DNA of 64,000 nt from Streptococcaceae bacterium (GTDB lineage Bacteria > Bacillota > Bacilli > Lactobacillales > Streptococcaceae). Both the position numbers and the translations under genes were made by a program. Under the pieces are notes generated by a model. That model had not been told where the DNA came from and made no database searches. It was given only the letters and a program-made list of their open reading frames with translations. The DNA lies in contig CABIZZ010000002.1 in NCBI GenBank assembly GCA_902363395.1, positions 191,144 through 255,143 on the forward strand. Direction: 5' to 3'. Positions 51,472 to 59,713 of the stretch are shown one piece after another (position 1 is the first letter of the stretch; every line of letters begins with the position of its first letter).

Positions 51472-52275
51472 CTATTTTCTAAATTTAACAAAAATATTTG
51501 AGAGCAAAAAGAAGGATACAAATAAGAGGGTAATGGTCGCACTAACCGGTGTATCCGGGTAATAAGAAAGAATGAGACCACTGACCATCCCTACAAAACC
51601 AATGACCACTGCCAAAAGCATGACTGAACGGAAGGTTTTTCCTAGCTTTAAAGCAATACTAGCTGGCAAGACCATGATGGTAGAGACCAACAAGGAGCCC
51701 GCAGCCGGGATCATCAAGGCGATAGCCACCCCTGTCACAATATTAAACAAGATAGACATGAGACGCACGGGTAAACCATCTACATAAGCTGTATCCTCGT
51801 CAAACGTAAGAATATACATCGGACGAATAAAGAGAACCGTCAAACACAAAACAATCGCCGCTATGACAAACAGAGCTAGCACTTGCTCATCGGTAATGGT
51901 CAAGGTAGAACCAAATAGGTACTGGTCCAAACTCATGGAGCTTTTACCGCCACCCTTCATGATCACCAAAGCCAAGGCCAAGCCCGTCGACATGAGAATC
52001 GCTGTCCCTATTTCCATAAAATCTTTATAGACTGTGCGTAAGTACTCTAAAAATACAGCCGCTATGATCACCACAATGACTGTAGAAATAGTCGGGGAGA
52101 AACCAAGGAAAAGACCAAAAGCAACCCCTGATAGAGAAACGTGACTCAGCGTATCACTCATCAAGCTCTGGCGACGTAAAATCAAAAATACACCTAAGAT
52201 AGGAGAGAAGAGACTCATAGCAACCATCGCCAACAAGGCCCGTTGCATAAAATCATATTGAAAGAGACTAAGCAT
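51472..52275 (-). CDS. adcB: Zinc ABC transporter permease AdcB
   Basis: A 267-residue ABC-3 family permease with about eight helices and the family motif [15 protein letters not shown] near 45-60. The start MLSLFQYDF at 52275 has GGAGGTGAGG upstream and overlaps adcC by 8 bp; an upstream in-frame start is inside adcC and has no site. Confidence 0.94.
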   Translation of the reverse strand: MLSLFQYDFMQRALLAMVAMSLFSPILGVFLILRRQSLMSDTLSHVSLSGVAFGLFLGFSPTISTVIVVIIAAVFLEYLRTVYKDFMEIGTAILMSTGLALALVIMKGGGKSSMSLDQYLFGSTLTITDEQVLALFVIAAIVLCLTVLFIRPMYILTFDEDTAYVDGLPVRLMSILFNIVTGVAIALMIPAAGSLLVSTIMVLPASIALKLGKTFRSVMLLAVVIGFVGMVSGLILSYYPDTPVSATITLLFVSFFLLSNIFVKFRK

Positions 52276-52972
52276 GGTCCTCACCTCCATCTTTTTCATG
52301 GACATTAAAGCAACGCCATGGAGAATTTTGTTTTCTCACTAGGTGAATATTGCGATCCGCGTAATGGCTCACCTCTTCAGGATCATGCGTAATCATCAAA
52401 ACAGCCTTCCCATGATGATGGGCACTGTGGTGCATCAATTCATAAAACTCATCCTTACTACCAGCATCCATCCCAGTAGTCGGTTCATCCAAGACAAAAA
52501 TATCTGGATCAGACGCAAACATTCGTGCAATGACAGCCCGTTGTTTCTGGCCACCGGATAGAGCCCCTAAAGGTTTATCACGATGCTCTAACATCCCAAC
52601 AGCAGATAAACTAGCTAGAATGTGCTCCTCATCGTGATGATTTAACCGACGAAACCAACCCTTACGAGGATACCGCCCCGATTTCACAAACTCATAAACA
52701 GAACTGGGAAAGCCAGCATTAAAGCTTGCAATTTGTTGGGGAAGATAAGCGATTCGTAATTTTTTACCAGCTACATTTTCCTTAGCAATTTCAACCGTCC
52801 CTACTTTAGGTTTTAAGATGCCAAGACTTGCCTTGATCAAAGTAGATTTGGCTGCGCCATTCTCACCAGTCAGCGTCACAAACTCACCGCTGTCCAAGTA
52901 ATAATTCACACCTTCTAGAACAGGTTCTCGATCATAATAAAACGAAAGATCTTTAACAGTGATATAACGCAT
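52268..52972 (-). CDS. adcC: Zinc ABC transporter ATPase AdcC
   Basis: A 234-residue ATPase. Walker A is GENGAAKST, with Ala where most ABC proteins have the second loop Gly; this is usual for streptococcal AdcC. The signature LSGGQKQR, Walker [10 protein letters not shown] and switch His (MITHD) are intact. The start overlaps the adcR stop by one base. Confidence 0.95.
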   Translation of the reverse strand: MRYITVKDLSFYYDREPVLEGVNYYLDSGEFVTLTGENGAAKSTLIKASLGILKPKVGTVEIAKENVAGKKLRIAYLPQQIASFNAGFPSSVYEFVKSGRYPRKGWFRRLNHHDEEHILASLSAVGMLEHRDKPLGALSGGQKQRAVIARMFASDPDIFVLDEPTTGMDAGSKDEFYELMHHSAHHHGKAVLMITHDPEEVSHYADRNIHLVRKQNSPWRCFNVHEKDGGEDHA

Positions 52973-53409
52973 TAACGAAGATCCTCCAATAAGCGAGATA
53001 AAAACCTAGAAATAACCATTTGTTCTTCTTGAGAAAATTCACTCAAAACCTGATTATAAACAGCCAAAGTATGATCATGATGATGAGAATGTTCCTCAGC
53101 AACTGGACGCCCCAAATCTGTTAAACGGTACAAAACAATCCGAGCGTCTTTCTCATCTTTTAGAGCTTCTAACATCCCAAAAGAAAGTAATTGTTTAACA
53201 GCTTTAGTAACAGCAGCTTGACTAACATTCAGCAATTTAGCAAGCTCAGAATTGGAATAATTATTCTTTGATAATAACATTAAAATGTGTTCTTGCGTAT
53301 TGGTTAAAGAAAAACCACTAGTACAAGAACCAATCAATACTTCATGCTGATTCTCAGAAATAAGTAAGATAGAATTCAAAAACTCATCTATCTGATTAGC
53401 AACCTTCAT
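52972..53409 (-). CDS. adcR: Zinc-responsive MarR-family repressor AdcR
   Basis: A 145-residue winged-helix regulator ([32 protein letters not shown] as DNA-binding unit). Zinc-binding His residues are visible in EEHSHHHDH near 108-116. It represses zinc uptake genes when zinc is plentiful and is autoregulated through the two sites directly upstream. Confidence 0.95.
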   Translation of the reverse strand: MKVANQIDEFLNSILLISENQHEVLIGSCTSGFSLTNTQEHILMLLSKNNYSNSELAKLLNVSQAAVTKAVKQLLSFGMLEALKDEKDARIVLYRLTDLGRPVAEEHSHHHDHTLAVYNQVLSEFSQEEQMVISRFLSRLLEDLR

Positions 53410-53425
53410 AGGAACTTCCTTTCTA

Positions 53426-53480
53426 TTAACCAGTAAATACTTTACCGGTTAATTATAACACAGTAAAGGAAAATAGTCAA
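53426..53480 (-). promoter_or_regulatory. adc promoter with two AdcR operators
   Basis: Minus strand TTGACT (53475-53480), 17 bp, TATAAT (53452-53457). Downstream are two AdcR boxes, TTTACCGGTTAA (53441-53452) and TTAACCAGTAAA (53426-53437) on the plus strand, each one base off TTAACYRGTTAA. The first overlaps the -10, so bound AdcR would block polymerase. Confidence 0.85.
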
Positions 53481-53557
53481 AGTATTTTCAGAAAACAATA
53501 AAAACAAATTTTAGTAACTAATAGGTAACTCAACGTTACAAATTCAACGAAAAAAAG

Positions 53558-53647
53558 AAAAAGACAAGGTCCGAAAACCTTGTCTTTAATACTATACCGG
53601 CGGCCGGGGTCGAACCGGCACGTCCTTGCGGACACTGGATTTTGAGT
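53558..53647. repeat. Left attachment site (attL), displaced tRNA-Leu 3' half
   Basis: 90 bp identical to 62669-62758. It holds the tRNA-operon terminator stem and the tRNA-Leu 3' half from the anticodon loop to the 3' end, then diverges after TTTTGAGT. This is the original tRNA 3' half pushed away by insertion; it no longer forms a tRNA. Confidence 0.93.
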
Positions 53648-54096
53648 TCTATGAATACATTTTTTAAATCTTATAACCTTGATTTAATAGGGTTTTAGGA
53701 CTTTTGAATCTTGCAAAATAGACTCATTTTTCAAATTTTAGTAACTTTTTGGTAACTCTGTTGTATCAAAAACTTTTTACATATGCTACTATCTTCGTTA
53801 TAGCTAACTTTAATTCTCATTTATTAAGTATACCTAAGTTTTATGTTTAAATTTTGTATAGAATAGCTGTACCTCTTAATAAAGTTATGATTTCGCTTTC
53901 AAAGAAACCTCGTTTATGATACTATTATGAAAATAGAAAAAATTCTTAGTTCGCTAATGACCTTTATACGAGATCCAGAGGAAATAGGAATTTTATCCAT
54001 TAAAAATACGTTTCATAAGTTACTTACTTGATATTAACAGGATTCCACTATTGTATAATTAAATCAAATATGACGCCGGGACCAGGAGGATTTATT
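53648..54096. other. AT-rich left end of the element, no clear gene
   Basis: About 450 bp. Paired TAGTAAC and GGTAACTC repeats (53738-53758) resemble integrase arm-type sites. An open frame of 34 codons (53927-54031, plus strand, begins MKIEKILSSL) has no ribosome site and may be a gene remnant. A TATAAT at 54053-54058 is a likely -10 for the ABC transporter genes. Confidence 0.45.
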
Positions 54097-54828
54097 ATGG
54101 TTAATAATGTAGCTGTTAAAGTCTCAAACCTTTCAAAAGAATTTTTGTTAGGGCAAGACAAAACTGTCTCTATTTTGAAAGATGTTTCTTTATCTGTCAA
54201 TTATGGGGAATTTGTATCAATCCTTGGTGTCAGCGGTTCTGGAAAGTCTACTTTATTAAGTTGTTTATCAAGTTTATCTGAACCAACAAGTGGCGAAGTT
54301 GTTATCAATGGTGTGAATCCATACACTTTAAAAGAAGGGAAACTTGCTAAATTTAGAAGGCAAGATATTGCAATTATTTTTCAAAATTATAATCTGGTAC
54401 CTGCTCTACCTGTACTAGAAAATGTTACACTTCCTCTGAGACTCTCAGGAAAGAGTGTTGATAGCAATAAAGTAAAAAAAATGTTGGATAGTTTGAATTT
54501 TAAAGCAGAACTATCATCATTAGTTGCTACCTTATCAGGTGGAGAACAGCAAAAAGTGGCTATTACTCGTGCAATAATAGCTGATAGTAAAATTATTTTT
54601 GCTGATGAGCCAACAGGAGCTCTGGATAGCGTCTCAAGAAAACTTATTTTTGAAACACTTCGTAATTTAGCAAGTCAAGGAAAATGTGTTTTTATGGTCA
54701 CTCATGATATTGAGTTGGCTTCAAAAACTGACAGAGCACTCATTTTAAAAGACGGAAAAATATCTCGACAAATTATTAAACCTTCAGCTGATGAGCTCTA
54801 CCAAGCACTTGAAAGTAGTAAAGATTAA
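54097..54828 (+). CDS. ABC transporter ATP-binding protein (FtsX-permease type)
   Basis: A 243-residue ATPase with Walker A GVSGSGKST, Q-loop FQNYNLVP, signature LSGGEQQK, Walker B IIFADEPTGALD and switch His MVTHD. The sequence belongs to the MacB/LolD/BceA-like group that energises FtsX-type permeases, often for export or for antimicrobial-peptide resistance. Start 54097 has AGGAGG 8 nt upstream; a longer frame upstream has none. The permease follows 17 bp later. Confidence 0.88.
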   Translation: MVNNVAVKVSNLSKEFLLGQDKTVSILKDVSLSVNYGEFVSILGVSGSGKSTLLSCLSSLSEPTSGEVVINGVNPYTLKEGKLAKFRRQDIAIIFQNYNLVPALPVLENVTLPLRLSGKSVDSNKVKKMLDSLNFKAELSSLVATLSGGEQQKVAITRAIIADSKIIFADEPTGALDSVSRKLIFETLRNLASQGKCVFMVTHDIELASKTDRALILKDGKISRQIIKPSADELYQALESSKD

Positions 54829-54845
54829 TTTGAGGAGGATTTATT

Positions 54846-56162
54846 ATGCTAAAATTAATCATTTACCAATTTCAGTATTCAAAAAGACAATGGTTAGGAA
54901 CAATACCATTACTATTTGTATCTAGCCTGATTGTTGGAACATCTTTATTTGGTATTGCTAGTGCAATAAAGACTGCTAATATTAACGCTTCACAACTTTT
55001 TCAAATGCTAATAATTTTTGGAGGGACTACTTTATTTTTCCTTATTTCAAATAATATAAGACTGCTAATAGATATCTTTAAAAAAGATTACCAATTATGG
55101 GCTATCTTAGGCGCAAGCAGAACTCAGCTATCTTTATTAGTATCTGGACAGTTTTATTTAATGGCAGTGATTGTTAGTAGTATTGGTACAATACTTTCAT
55201 TCTTCATGGCAGGTAGTTACTATAAATTTTTACAAAATTTATTAGGAAGAGATGAGTTACCTGATTTAGTTATTACAGCCAACATTCAATCAATTTTATT
55301 GAGTGTTTTTATAGTCCCAACAATTGTCGGGATAGGGGCTTACTTTTATTCAAGTCGAATACTTAAAATATCATCAATATTAAAACCAAAAAAGAAAAAA
55401 AGAAAAGTTACAGTAACTGGTTTTATTAACATCTCTGTTCGTTTATTCCTATGGTTACTATGTATAGGTTTTATTGTTTCAGCAGGTTTTATCAGAAACA
55501 AAGAAATAATTGCAACAAAGTCAAGCATAATATTATTTTTATTAATTATTCACATCCTTATTATTCAATCACTATCTCCATCAATTCAAATATTTCTAAT
55601 AAAATTTTTAATGAGGATATTTCCAACTGAAAATTATGTAATCAATACAGGCTTTTGGGATCTACTATCCAATCCTAGCTATTTGAAAAGTATACAAACT
55701 TCAATGAGCATGGGAGTAACTCTCATTTCTGGGTTTATTCTTTACACCCAAAATATGTATTCATTCATGAATACAGCAAACGGTGTAGAAGAAGCAAGAG
55801 CTTCCTTTATTGCTTATCTGTCTGCTCCAATTATTCTGATTATTACTAGTTCTATTTCCCTTACAATTTTATCTTCTAATAAAGATATTGAGGACATTAA
55901 ACAGTTAAAGACACTAGGAGTGTCAAGATTACAACTTTTTAAAATACGTATAGCCGAGGCAATAATACATTCGGTATTAATTTTATTAGTATCAGTAGTT
56001 TTCAATTTAATTATTTTACTTTTAGTTAGCTTTATTGGCCAACTTTTTGGCCGTAGTTTAGTAGATATATCAGGTTTCTGGCAACCGAGTTTTATAATTA
56101 TTTCTTTGTTAGTTATTTTTTATAGTATTACAAAGGGATTTTATTTATTTCAAGATAGATAA
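54846..56162 (+). CDS. FtsX-like ABC transporter permease
   Basis: A 438-residue membrane protein with two FtsX-like units (about 10-185 and 280-435) and eight to ten helices. LLIDIFKKDYQLWAILGASRTQLS near 75-100 and the matching EDIKQLKTLGVSRLQLFKIR near 355-375 are the paired coupling segments. GAGGAG lies upstream. No signal peptide or extracellular sensor loop of the BceB size is visible. The exported or sensed molecule is unknown; a bacteriocin or immunity role is possible. Confidence 0.82.
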   Translation: MLKLIIYQFQYSKRQWLGTIPLLFVSSLIVGTSLFGIASAIKTANINASQLFQMLIIFGGTTLFFLISNNIRLLIDIFKKDYQLWAILGASRTQLSLLVSGQFYLMAVIVSSIGTILSFFMAGSYYKFLQNLLGRDELPDLVITANIQSILLSVFIVPTIVGIGAYFYSSRILKISSILKPKKKKRKVTVTGFINISVRLFLWLLCIGFIVSAGFIRNKEIIATKSSIILFLLIIHILIIQSLSPSIQIFLIKFLMRIFPTENYVINTGFWDLLSNPSYLKSIQTSMSMGVTLISGFILYTQNMYSFMNTANGVEEARASFIAYLSAPIILIITSSISLTILSSNKDIEDIKQLKTLGVSRLQLFKIRIAEAIIHSVLILLVSVVFNLIILLLVSFIGQLFGRSLVDISGFWQPSFIIISLLVIFYSITKGFYLFQDR

Positions 56163-56228
56163 ATTGGAATAGTTACTGATTCAAAAAGAACACACTTATT
56201 GACATTGAAACAAAAGCAATACTAAAAC

Positions 56229-56262
56229 GAAAAAGACAAGGATAAAACACCTTGTCTTTTTT
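56229..56262 (+). terminator. Terminator of the ABC transporter operon, similar to the att core
   Basis: AAAGACAAGG/CCTTGTCTTT stem with T8. The 13 bases from 56229 are identical to those leading into attL (53557-53569), and a TTTTTAGTAAC string follows about 55 bp on, as it does after attL. It may be a degenerate attachment site as well as a terminator. Confidence 0.7.
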
Positions 56263-56382
56263 TTAAAATACTAACAACTTAGACTAACAATGGGTCTTTT
56301 TTCATAATTTAGCACCTTTTTAGTAACCTGTTCAAGATACGGATGTATAGTCCATATAAAGACAATTCAAATTAGATTACGT

Positions 56383-56700
56383 CTATCTATTTATTTTATC
56401 TTTTATTTGCTTTAAGTCATTTATCTCTTTTAGAATACTAAAAATATAGACACTAAATAGAACTACACCAAAAAAAGATAAAACAAAGAAACCTAACGTA
56501 AGTATTTCGCCTCTAACAGCTAGTACTCCAAGGGAAAAAATACCGATAGCAATTATGGAAATTATGAGGATAAACCACAAGTAAATCATATAAAACTTAT
56601 AAAGATAGCAAAAGGACTTATTTTTTTGTTTAGGCTTATCCTTCCAATTTAAATAAAAGAAATAAGGTATATAAATAATTAAAATAAATAGAAATTCCAT
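56383..56700 (-). CDS. Small membrane protein, unknown
   Basis: About 105 residues with three hydrophobic helices (roughly 3-16, 38-58, 65-90 from this start), a Lys-rich loop (DKPKQKNKS) and a charged C-terminus. No family recognised. Start uncertain: ATG 56700 is 11 nt from AGAGG; an in-frame GTG at 56709 is only 2 nt from it. It lies in the element cargo and could be an immunity-type protein, which is speculation. Confidence 0.6.
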   Translation of the reverse strand: MEFLFILIIYIPYFFYLNWKDKPKQKNKSFCYLYKFYMIYLWFILIISIIAIGIFSLGVLAVRGEILTLGFFVLSFFGVVLFSVYIFSILKEINDLKQIKDKINR

Positions 56701-56804
56701 TTCTAGCACAACCTCTCATCTTATTCCCCTTAATCAAATACATAATTTATAGCATATTAAAACTTTTTATTTAGGCAAACTAATAACAAAAACTAAATGT
56801 AAAA

Positions 56805-57425
56805 TCATTCGTTAATCAATTCCTCAATTTCCTTTATCCCTTCAAACTCTCCAACACTTTCGAAAAGTTCTATAGCTCGTTTGAAATGTCTATTGGATAA
56901 TTCCGTATCTTCCAAGGCTAAATAGATTTCACCTAACCCTCTATAGCTACAAGCTTGAGAAATCACGTCATCAGTCTCTAAAGATTGTTCCAATGACAGA
57001 TTCATGAATGTAAGTGCTTCATCAAGGTTGTTTAATTTAAATCTCACATAGCCTTGTTCGTAGTTATTCACAGCTTTCTTTAGATTATCATTTGGAAAAT
57101 GCTCTTCAATTATCTTCACTTCATCTTCAATGAGCTTTAAAGCCTTATGAAAATCACCCTGATCTCTGTAGATCATAGCTAATTGATGTAATCCAATGTG
57201 TTCATTTTCTTTATCTTCATTTTGTTGAGCTAATAAAATGTATTTCTCAAATATACGGGTACACGAGGCATAGTCTTTTTCTGCCAATAATAAATACCCC
57301 ATCAGATTTAAAAGGCTAAAATCTGTACAGGTATCAATGGAAAAATCTTGTTCAACCAACTTTTTAGCTTCTGATGTTTTTCCCTCCAGAAACAAGGCCC
57401 AAGCTGTATCAAGTTTAGAGACCAT
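56805..57425 (-). CDS. TPR repeat protein
   Basis: A 206-residue all-helical protein with four to five tetratricopeptide-like repeats (LHQLAMIYRDQGDFHKALKL near 75-95; YEQGYVRFKLNNLDEALTFM near 123-142; YRGLGEIYLALEDTELSNRHFKRAIEL near 163-189). It lacks a helix-turn-helix, unlike Rgg/PlcR regulators that share this repeat type. Probable protein- or peptide-binding scaffold; partner unknown. Confidence 0.75.
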   Translation of the reverse strand: MVSKLDTAWALFLEGKTSEAKKLVEQDFSIDTCTDFSLLNLMGYLLLAEKDYASCTRIFEKYILLAQQNEDKENEHIGLHQLAMIYRDQGDFHKALKLIEDEVKIIEEHFPNDNLKKAVNNYEQGYVRFKLNNLDEALTFMNLSLEQSLETDDVISQACSYRGLGEIYLALEDTELSNRHFKRAIELFESVGEFEGIKEIEELINE

Positions 57426-57623
57426 CTATTTTCCCCTTTCAACTATAAACAAACTTCATAAAATAAAATCACTCAACAATAATATACTAATCTTTACCTA
57501 TTGAAACTTAATCAAATAAACCATACTTTTATAAATCAAGTCATCTAGGGCACTTTTGCTGATAGTGACCATTTCCTCCCTATAATGAAAATCCTTTATT
57601 AGCTAGATAACATTAAAATCTGT

Positions 57624-58295
57624 CTAGCTATACATCATTAGCAAAAGAATTCCTGTTGCATTTCCAAGAATATGAGAAAGTGTTGAAATCAAACAATTCC
57701 CAGACTTTTTATAAATCATTGCATAGATGATACTATCAACAAAAATCATGAAAATATCGTAGCTTACAAGCCCAACGCTTCCACTAGAAATATGGGCTAT
57801 CGCGAAGAATAAAGAAGATAGAATGGCACAAAGCCAAAATGGTATAATTCTCATTGACTTACCAAGAAAGAAACCTCTCCATGCAATTTCTTCCCCCAAG
57901 GCTGCGATTACTATTTGAACCATAAGGAGCGGTATTTTATCGAAGGATAACATACCATCCGTTCTTCCCAAAACATGACTAGCAAAAGCGCCCTTAAATA
58001 TCATATCACCGACAAGCAAAGTTGCTGCAGCGGTTCCTACAGGAAGCAAGACCAAAAGAATTACCCCTTGTTTTTTCAGATCATCGAAAAATGATTTAAA
58101 GCGCAAACCTGATTCTATATGTGATTTTTTATCAAAATGTTCAAGAACAAAGAAAAAGAGAATACCAATCAGGACAGTGAGACCTGACAAAGAAAGTTCA
58201 GGTATTATCTTTGTCAAAGACAATACTGCCATTAGAAACAAACCAATGATCGTAGTATATACAGACTTTTTATCTATTTTAGCAAAATCAAGCAT
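57624..58295 (-). CDS. CPBP family intramembrane endopeptidase
   Basis: A 223-residue membrane protein with six or more helices. Catalytic residues are complete: GEEIAWRGFF (Glu135, Glu136, Arg140), His168 in FAIAHIS and His208/Asn212 in LSHILGN. Family members process or give immunity to bacteriocins, or act on lipidated peptides. A second, unrelated member lies in the core genome at 7319-8005. It lies 80 bp beyond the XRE regulator stop, same strand. Confidence 0.85.
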   Translation of the reverse strand: MLDFAKIDKKSVYTTIIGLFLMAVLSLTKIIPELSLSGLTVLIGILFFFVLEHFDKKSHIESGLRFKSFFDDLKKQGVILLVLLPVGTAAATLLVGDMIFKGAFASHVLGRTDGMLSFDKIPLLMVQIVIAALGEEIAWRGFFLGKSMRIIPFWLCAILSSLFFAIAHISSGSVGLVSYDIFMIFVDSIIYAMIYKKSGNCLISTLSHILGNATGILLLMMYS

Positions 58296-58375
58296 AAATA
58301 TTTCTCCTCTTTATATGGAATTCCGTCAATATTTTAGACACATTTTGGGAGGAAATTTTGAAGACTAGCGTCCTT

Positions 58376-58822
58376 CTAATTTTCCCAATAAGTTTTAACT
58401 TCTTCAAAAATCTTATTCAAAAGTTCTGCATCTTTTTCTGACAACTGATTTTTTTCTATAACTCTATCTTTTAGTTCTGTTGCCTTTATTTTATTTCTTG
58501 CCACCGAAACTGCTATTGAATGTTTCAAAATATCAAACTCATCCTTTGAAAAGTTTGCAATATTGGTAAGGTCTAATTGTTCTAGAGGTAAACTACTGAT
58601 AATTGAATAAGGTTTTTGTCCCAGCAAATAATCTGTAGTAGTACCAAAGATATTTGCTAACTTTACAACGAATTCTAATCCTGGTTCTAACGTTCCATTC
58701 TCCCAACGAGAATATGTCCCTTGTTGAACTCCAATTAATTCCGATATTTGTACTTGAGTTAATTTTTTTGATTTTCTGAGAGTTTTTAATCTATCTGAAA
58801 ATTTATAATCCTCTGTATACAT
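58376..58822 (-). CDS. XRE-family repressor of the element
   Basis: A 148-residue regulator. Helix-turn-helix at about 9-65 (LKTLRKSKKLTQVQISELIGVQQGTYSRWENG), then a helical C-terminal domain. It is divergent from the replication/transfer genes and faces a strong promoter flanked by palindromes, the classic layout of an element-silencing repressor. No protease motif that would allow cleavage is obvious. Confidence 0.88.
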   Translation of the reverse strand: MYTEDYKFSDRLKTLRKSKKLTQVQISELIGVQQGTYSRWENGTLEPGLEFVVKLANIFGTTTDYLLGQKPYSIISSLPLEQLDLTNIANFSKDEFDILKHSIAVSVARNKIKATELKDRVIEKNQLSEKDAELLNKIFEEVKTYWEN

Positions 58823-58859
58823 AAGTCTCCTATAAATATTCTTAATCGTATATTTTCAC

Positions 58860-58944
58860 TTGACAAAATATTCTAAACGGTATAAAATAGAATTATTCCA
58901 TAAGGAATATTTATTTTGAGATTAAATATTCCATTGAGAATATT
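58860..58944 (+). promoter_or_regulatory. Rightward promoter with operator palindromes
   Basis: TTGACA (58860-58865), 17 bp, TAAAAT (58883-58888). Two palindromes follow: TATTCC-ATAA-GGAATA (58894-58909) and AATATTC-CATTGA-GAATATT (58925-58944). Half-site-like ATATTCT copies lie at the -35/-10 spacer and nearer the XRE start. These are the likely binding sites of the XRE protein and would shut off both directions. Confidence 0.75.
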
Positions 58945-59141
58945 ATAGCATAAAAGGAGGTAAAAGCGTATGTAACTAGTAGTCAATTTAAAAAATTTTA
59001 ATAAAGGAGGTAGGATTCGACAAAATAAAAAATCTTGAAACAAATGTGCCGTTCGTTCCAAGATCAAAACATATTATGTAACAATTATACCACAGAAAAC
59101 TCTTCAGTTGCACAAGAAATTTTCGGAGGTTTCACAAAAAG
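58945..59141 (+). promoter_or_regulatory. Unusual untranslated leader with a start-stop codon pair
   Basis: A perfect AAAGGAGG (58953-58960) is followed 9 nt on by ATG directly joined to TAA (58970-58975). A second AAAGGAGG near 59003 has no ATG within normal distance. ATCTTGAAAC and GTTCCAAGAT (about 59031-59065) form a stem. The first long gene begins only at 59142. Possible ribosome-stalling or attenuation control; or relics of lost small genes. Confidence 0.4.
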
Positions 59142-59615
59142 ATGACCAATAAAGAGTTAGTCAATCAAATTTCTGGCCTAAACTCTACCTCTACTCTTAA
59201 AAATTGGATTCAACTGATTAAAGAGATAAGTGGCAAGGAATTTAAAAAAATTAAAATTCCTATCAGTAGAAATCCAAGAACTCGTCAATTAAGTTATACA
59301 GTTGCCTATGACTTTACAGACGAAGACCTTAGACAATTTCAAAAGTTAGCTAACCTAAAACTTGAAATAGGTCTAAAAGAGGCTATACAAGCCGTATTTG
59401 GGAGTCTAGCAGACAATGAGCAAGAATCCCTAAACCAAGTAATAGATGAGCTCTACGATGAACTGAGCGCCTTAAAACAGGAATTTAAGCGAGAAATACG
59501 ACTGATACAAATTGAGAATACCAACCTAAAAAAGAGAATCCAAGATATTGAAGAGTCGATGCAAACCGGCTTACTAGGGTTTGTTAACAAGAGGTCAAAA
59601 AATAGGTTCGGCTAA
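59142..59615 (+). CDS. MerR-like DNA-binding and coiled-coil protein
   Basis: A 157-residue protein. Residues about 15-85 (TLKNWIQLIKEISGKEF, YDFTDEDLRQFQKLANLKLEIGLKEAIQ) have the pattern of a MerR-type winged helix. Residues about 95-140 are a heptad-rich coiled coil (ELYDELSALKQEFKREIRLIQIENTNLKKRIQDIEE). Similar proteins precede replication genes in streptococcal elements and may act in replication or segregation. GGAGG lies upstream. Confidence 0.7.
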   Translation: MTNKELVNQISGLNSTSTLKNWIQLIKEISGKEFKKIKIPISRNPRTRQLSYTVAYDFTDEDLRQFQKLANLKLEIGLKEAIQAVFGSLADNEQESLNQVIDELYDELSALKQEFKREIRLIQIENTNLKKRIQDIEESMQTGLLGFVNKRSKNRFG

Positions 59616-59621
59616 TAGCGA

Positions 59622-59713
59622 GTTTTCGGCTGAGCCATGAGGCAGAAAGCCGAAAATGAGCGTAAATGCGGACGGACCATTTTTGACCGATAGGGTGTGT
59701 AGTAACACCACCC
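59622..59713 (+). other. Candidate origin of transfer / replication
   Basis: Two strong hairpins just before and over the annotated start of the Rep_trans gene: TTTTCGGCT (59622-59630) with AGCCGAAAA (59647-59655), and AGGGTG (59691-59696) with CACCCT (59708-59713) around a loop TGTAGTAACAC. MobT relaxases nick at a small hairpin upstream of their gene, and the TAAC in the loop recalls the ICEBs1 site. Assignment is inference. Confidence 0.4.

Noticed and set aside
52850..52880. Altered Walker A (GENGAAKST) in AdcC as a possible loss of function
   Set aside because: The same form occurs in other streptococcal AdcC proteins; all other ATPase motifs are intact.
53580..53647. A second tRNA-Leu gene at the left end of the element
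   Set aside because: Only the 3' half from the anticodon loop onward exists; sequence after TTTTGAGT diverges, so it is a displaced attachment-site copy.
59604..59655. CRISPR-like or phage cos repeats near the Rep_trans gene
   Set aside because: Only single inverted repeats are present; there is no regularly spaced array anywhere in the window and no cas or phage structural gene.
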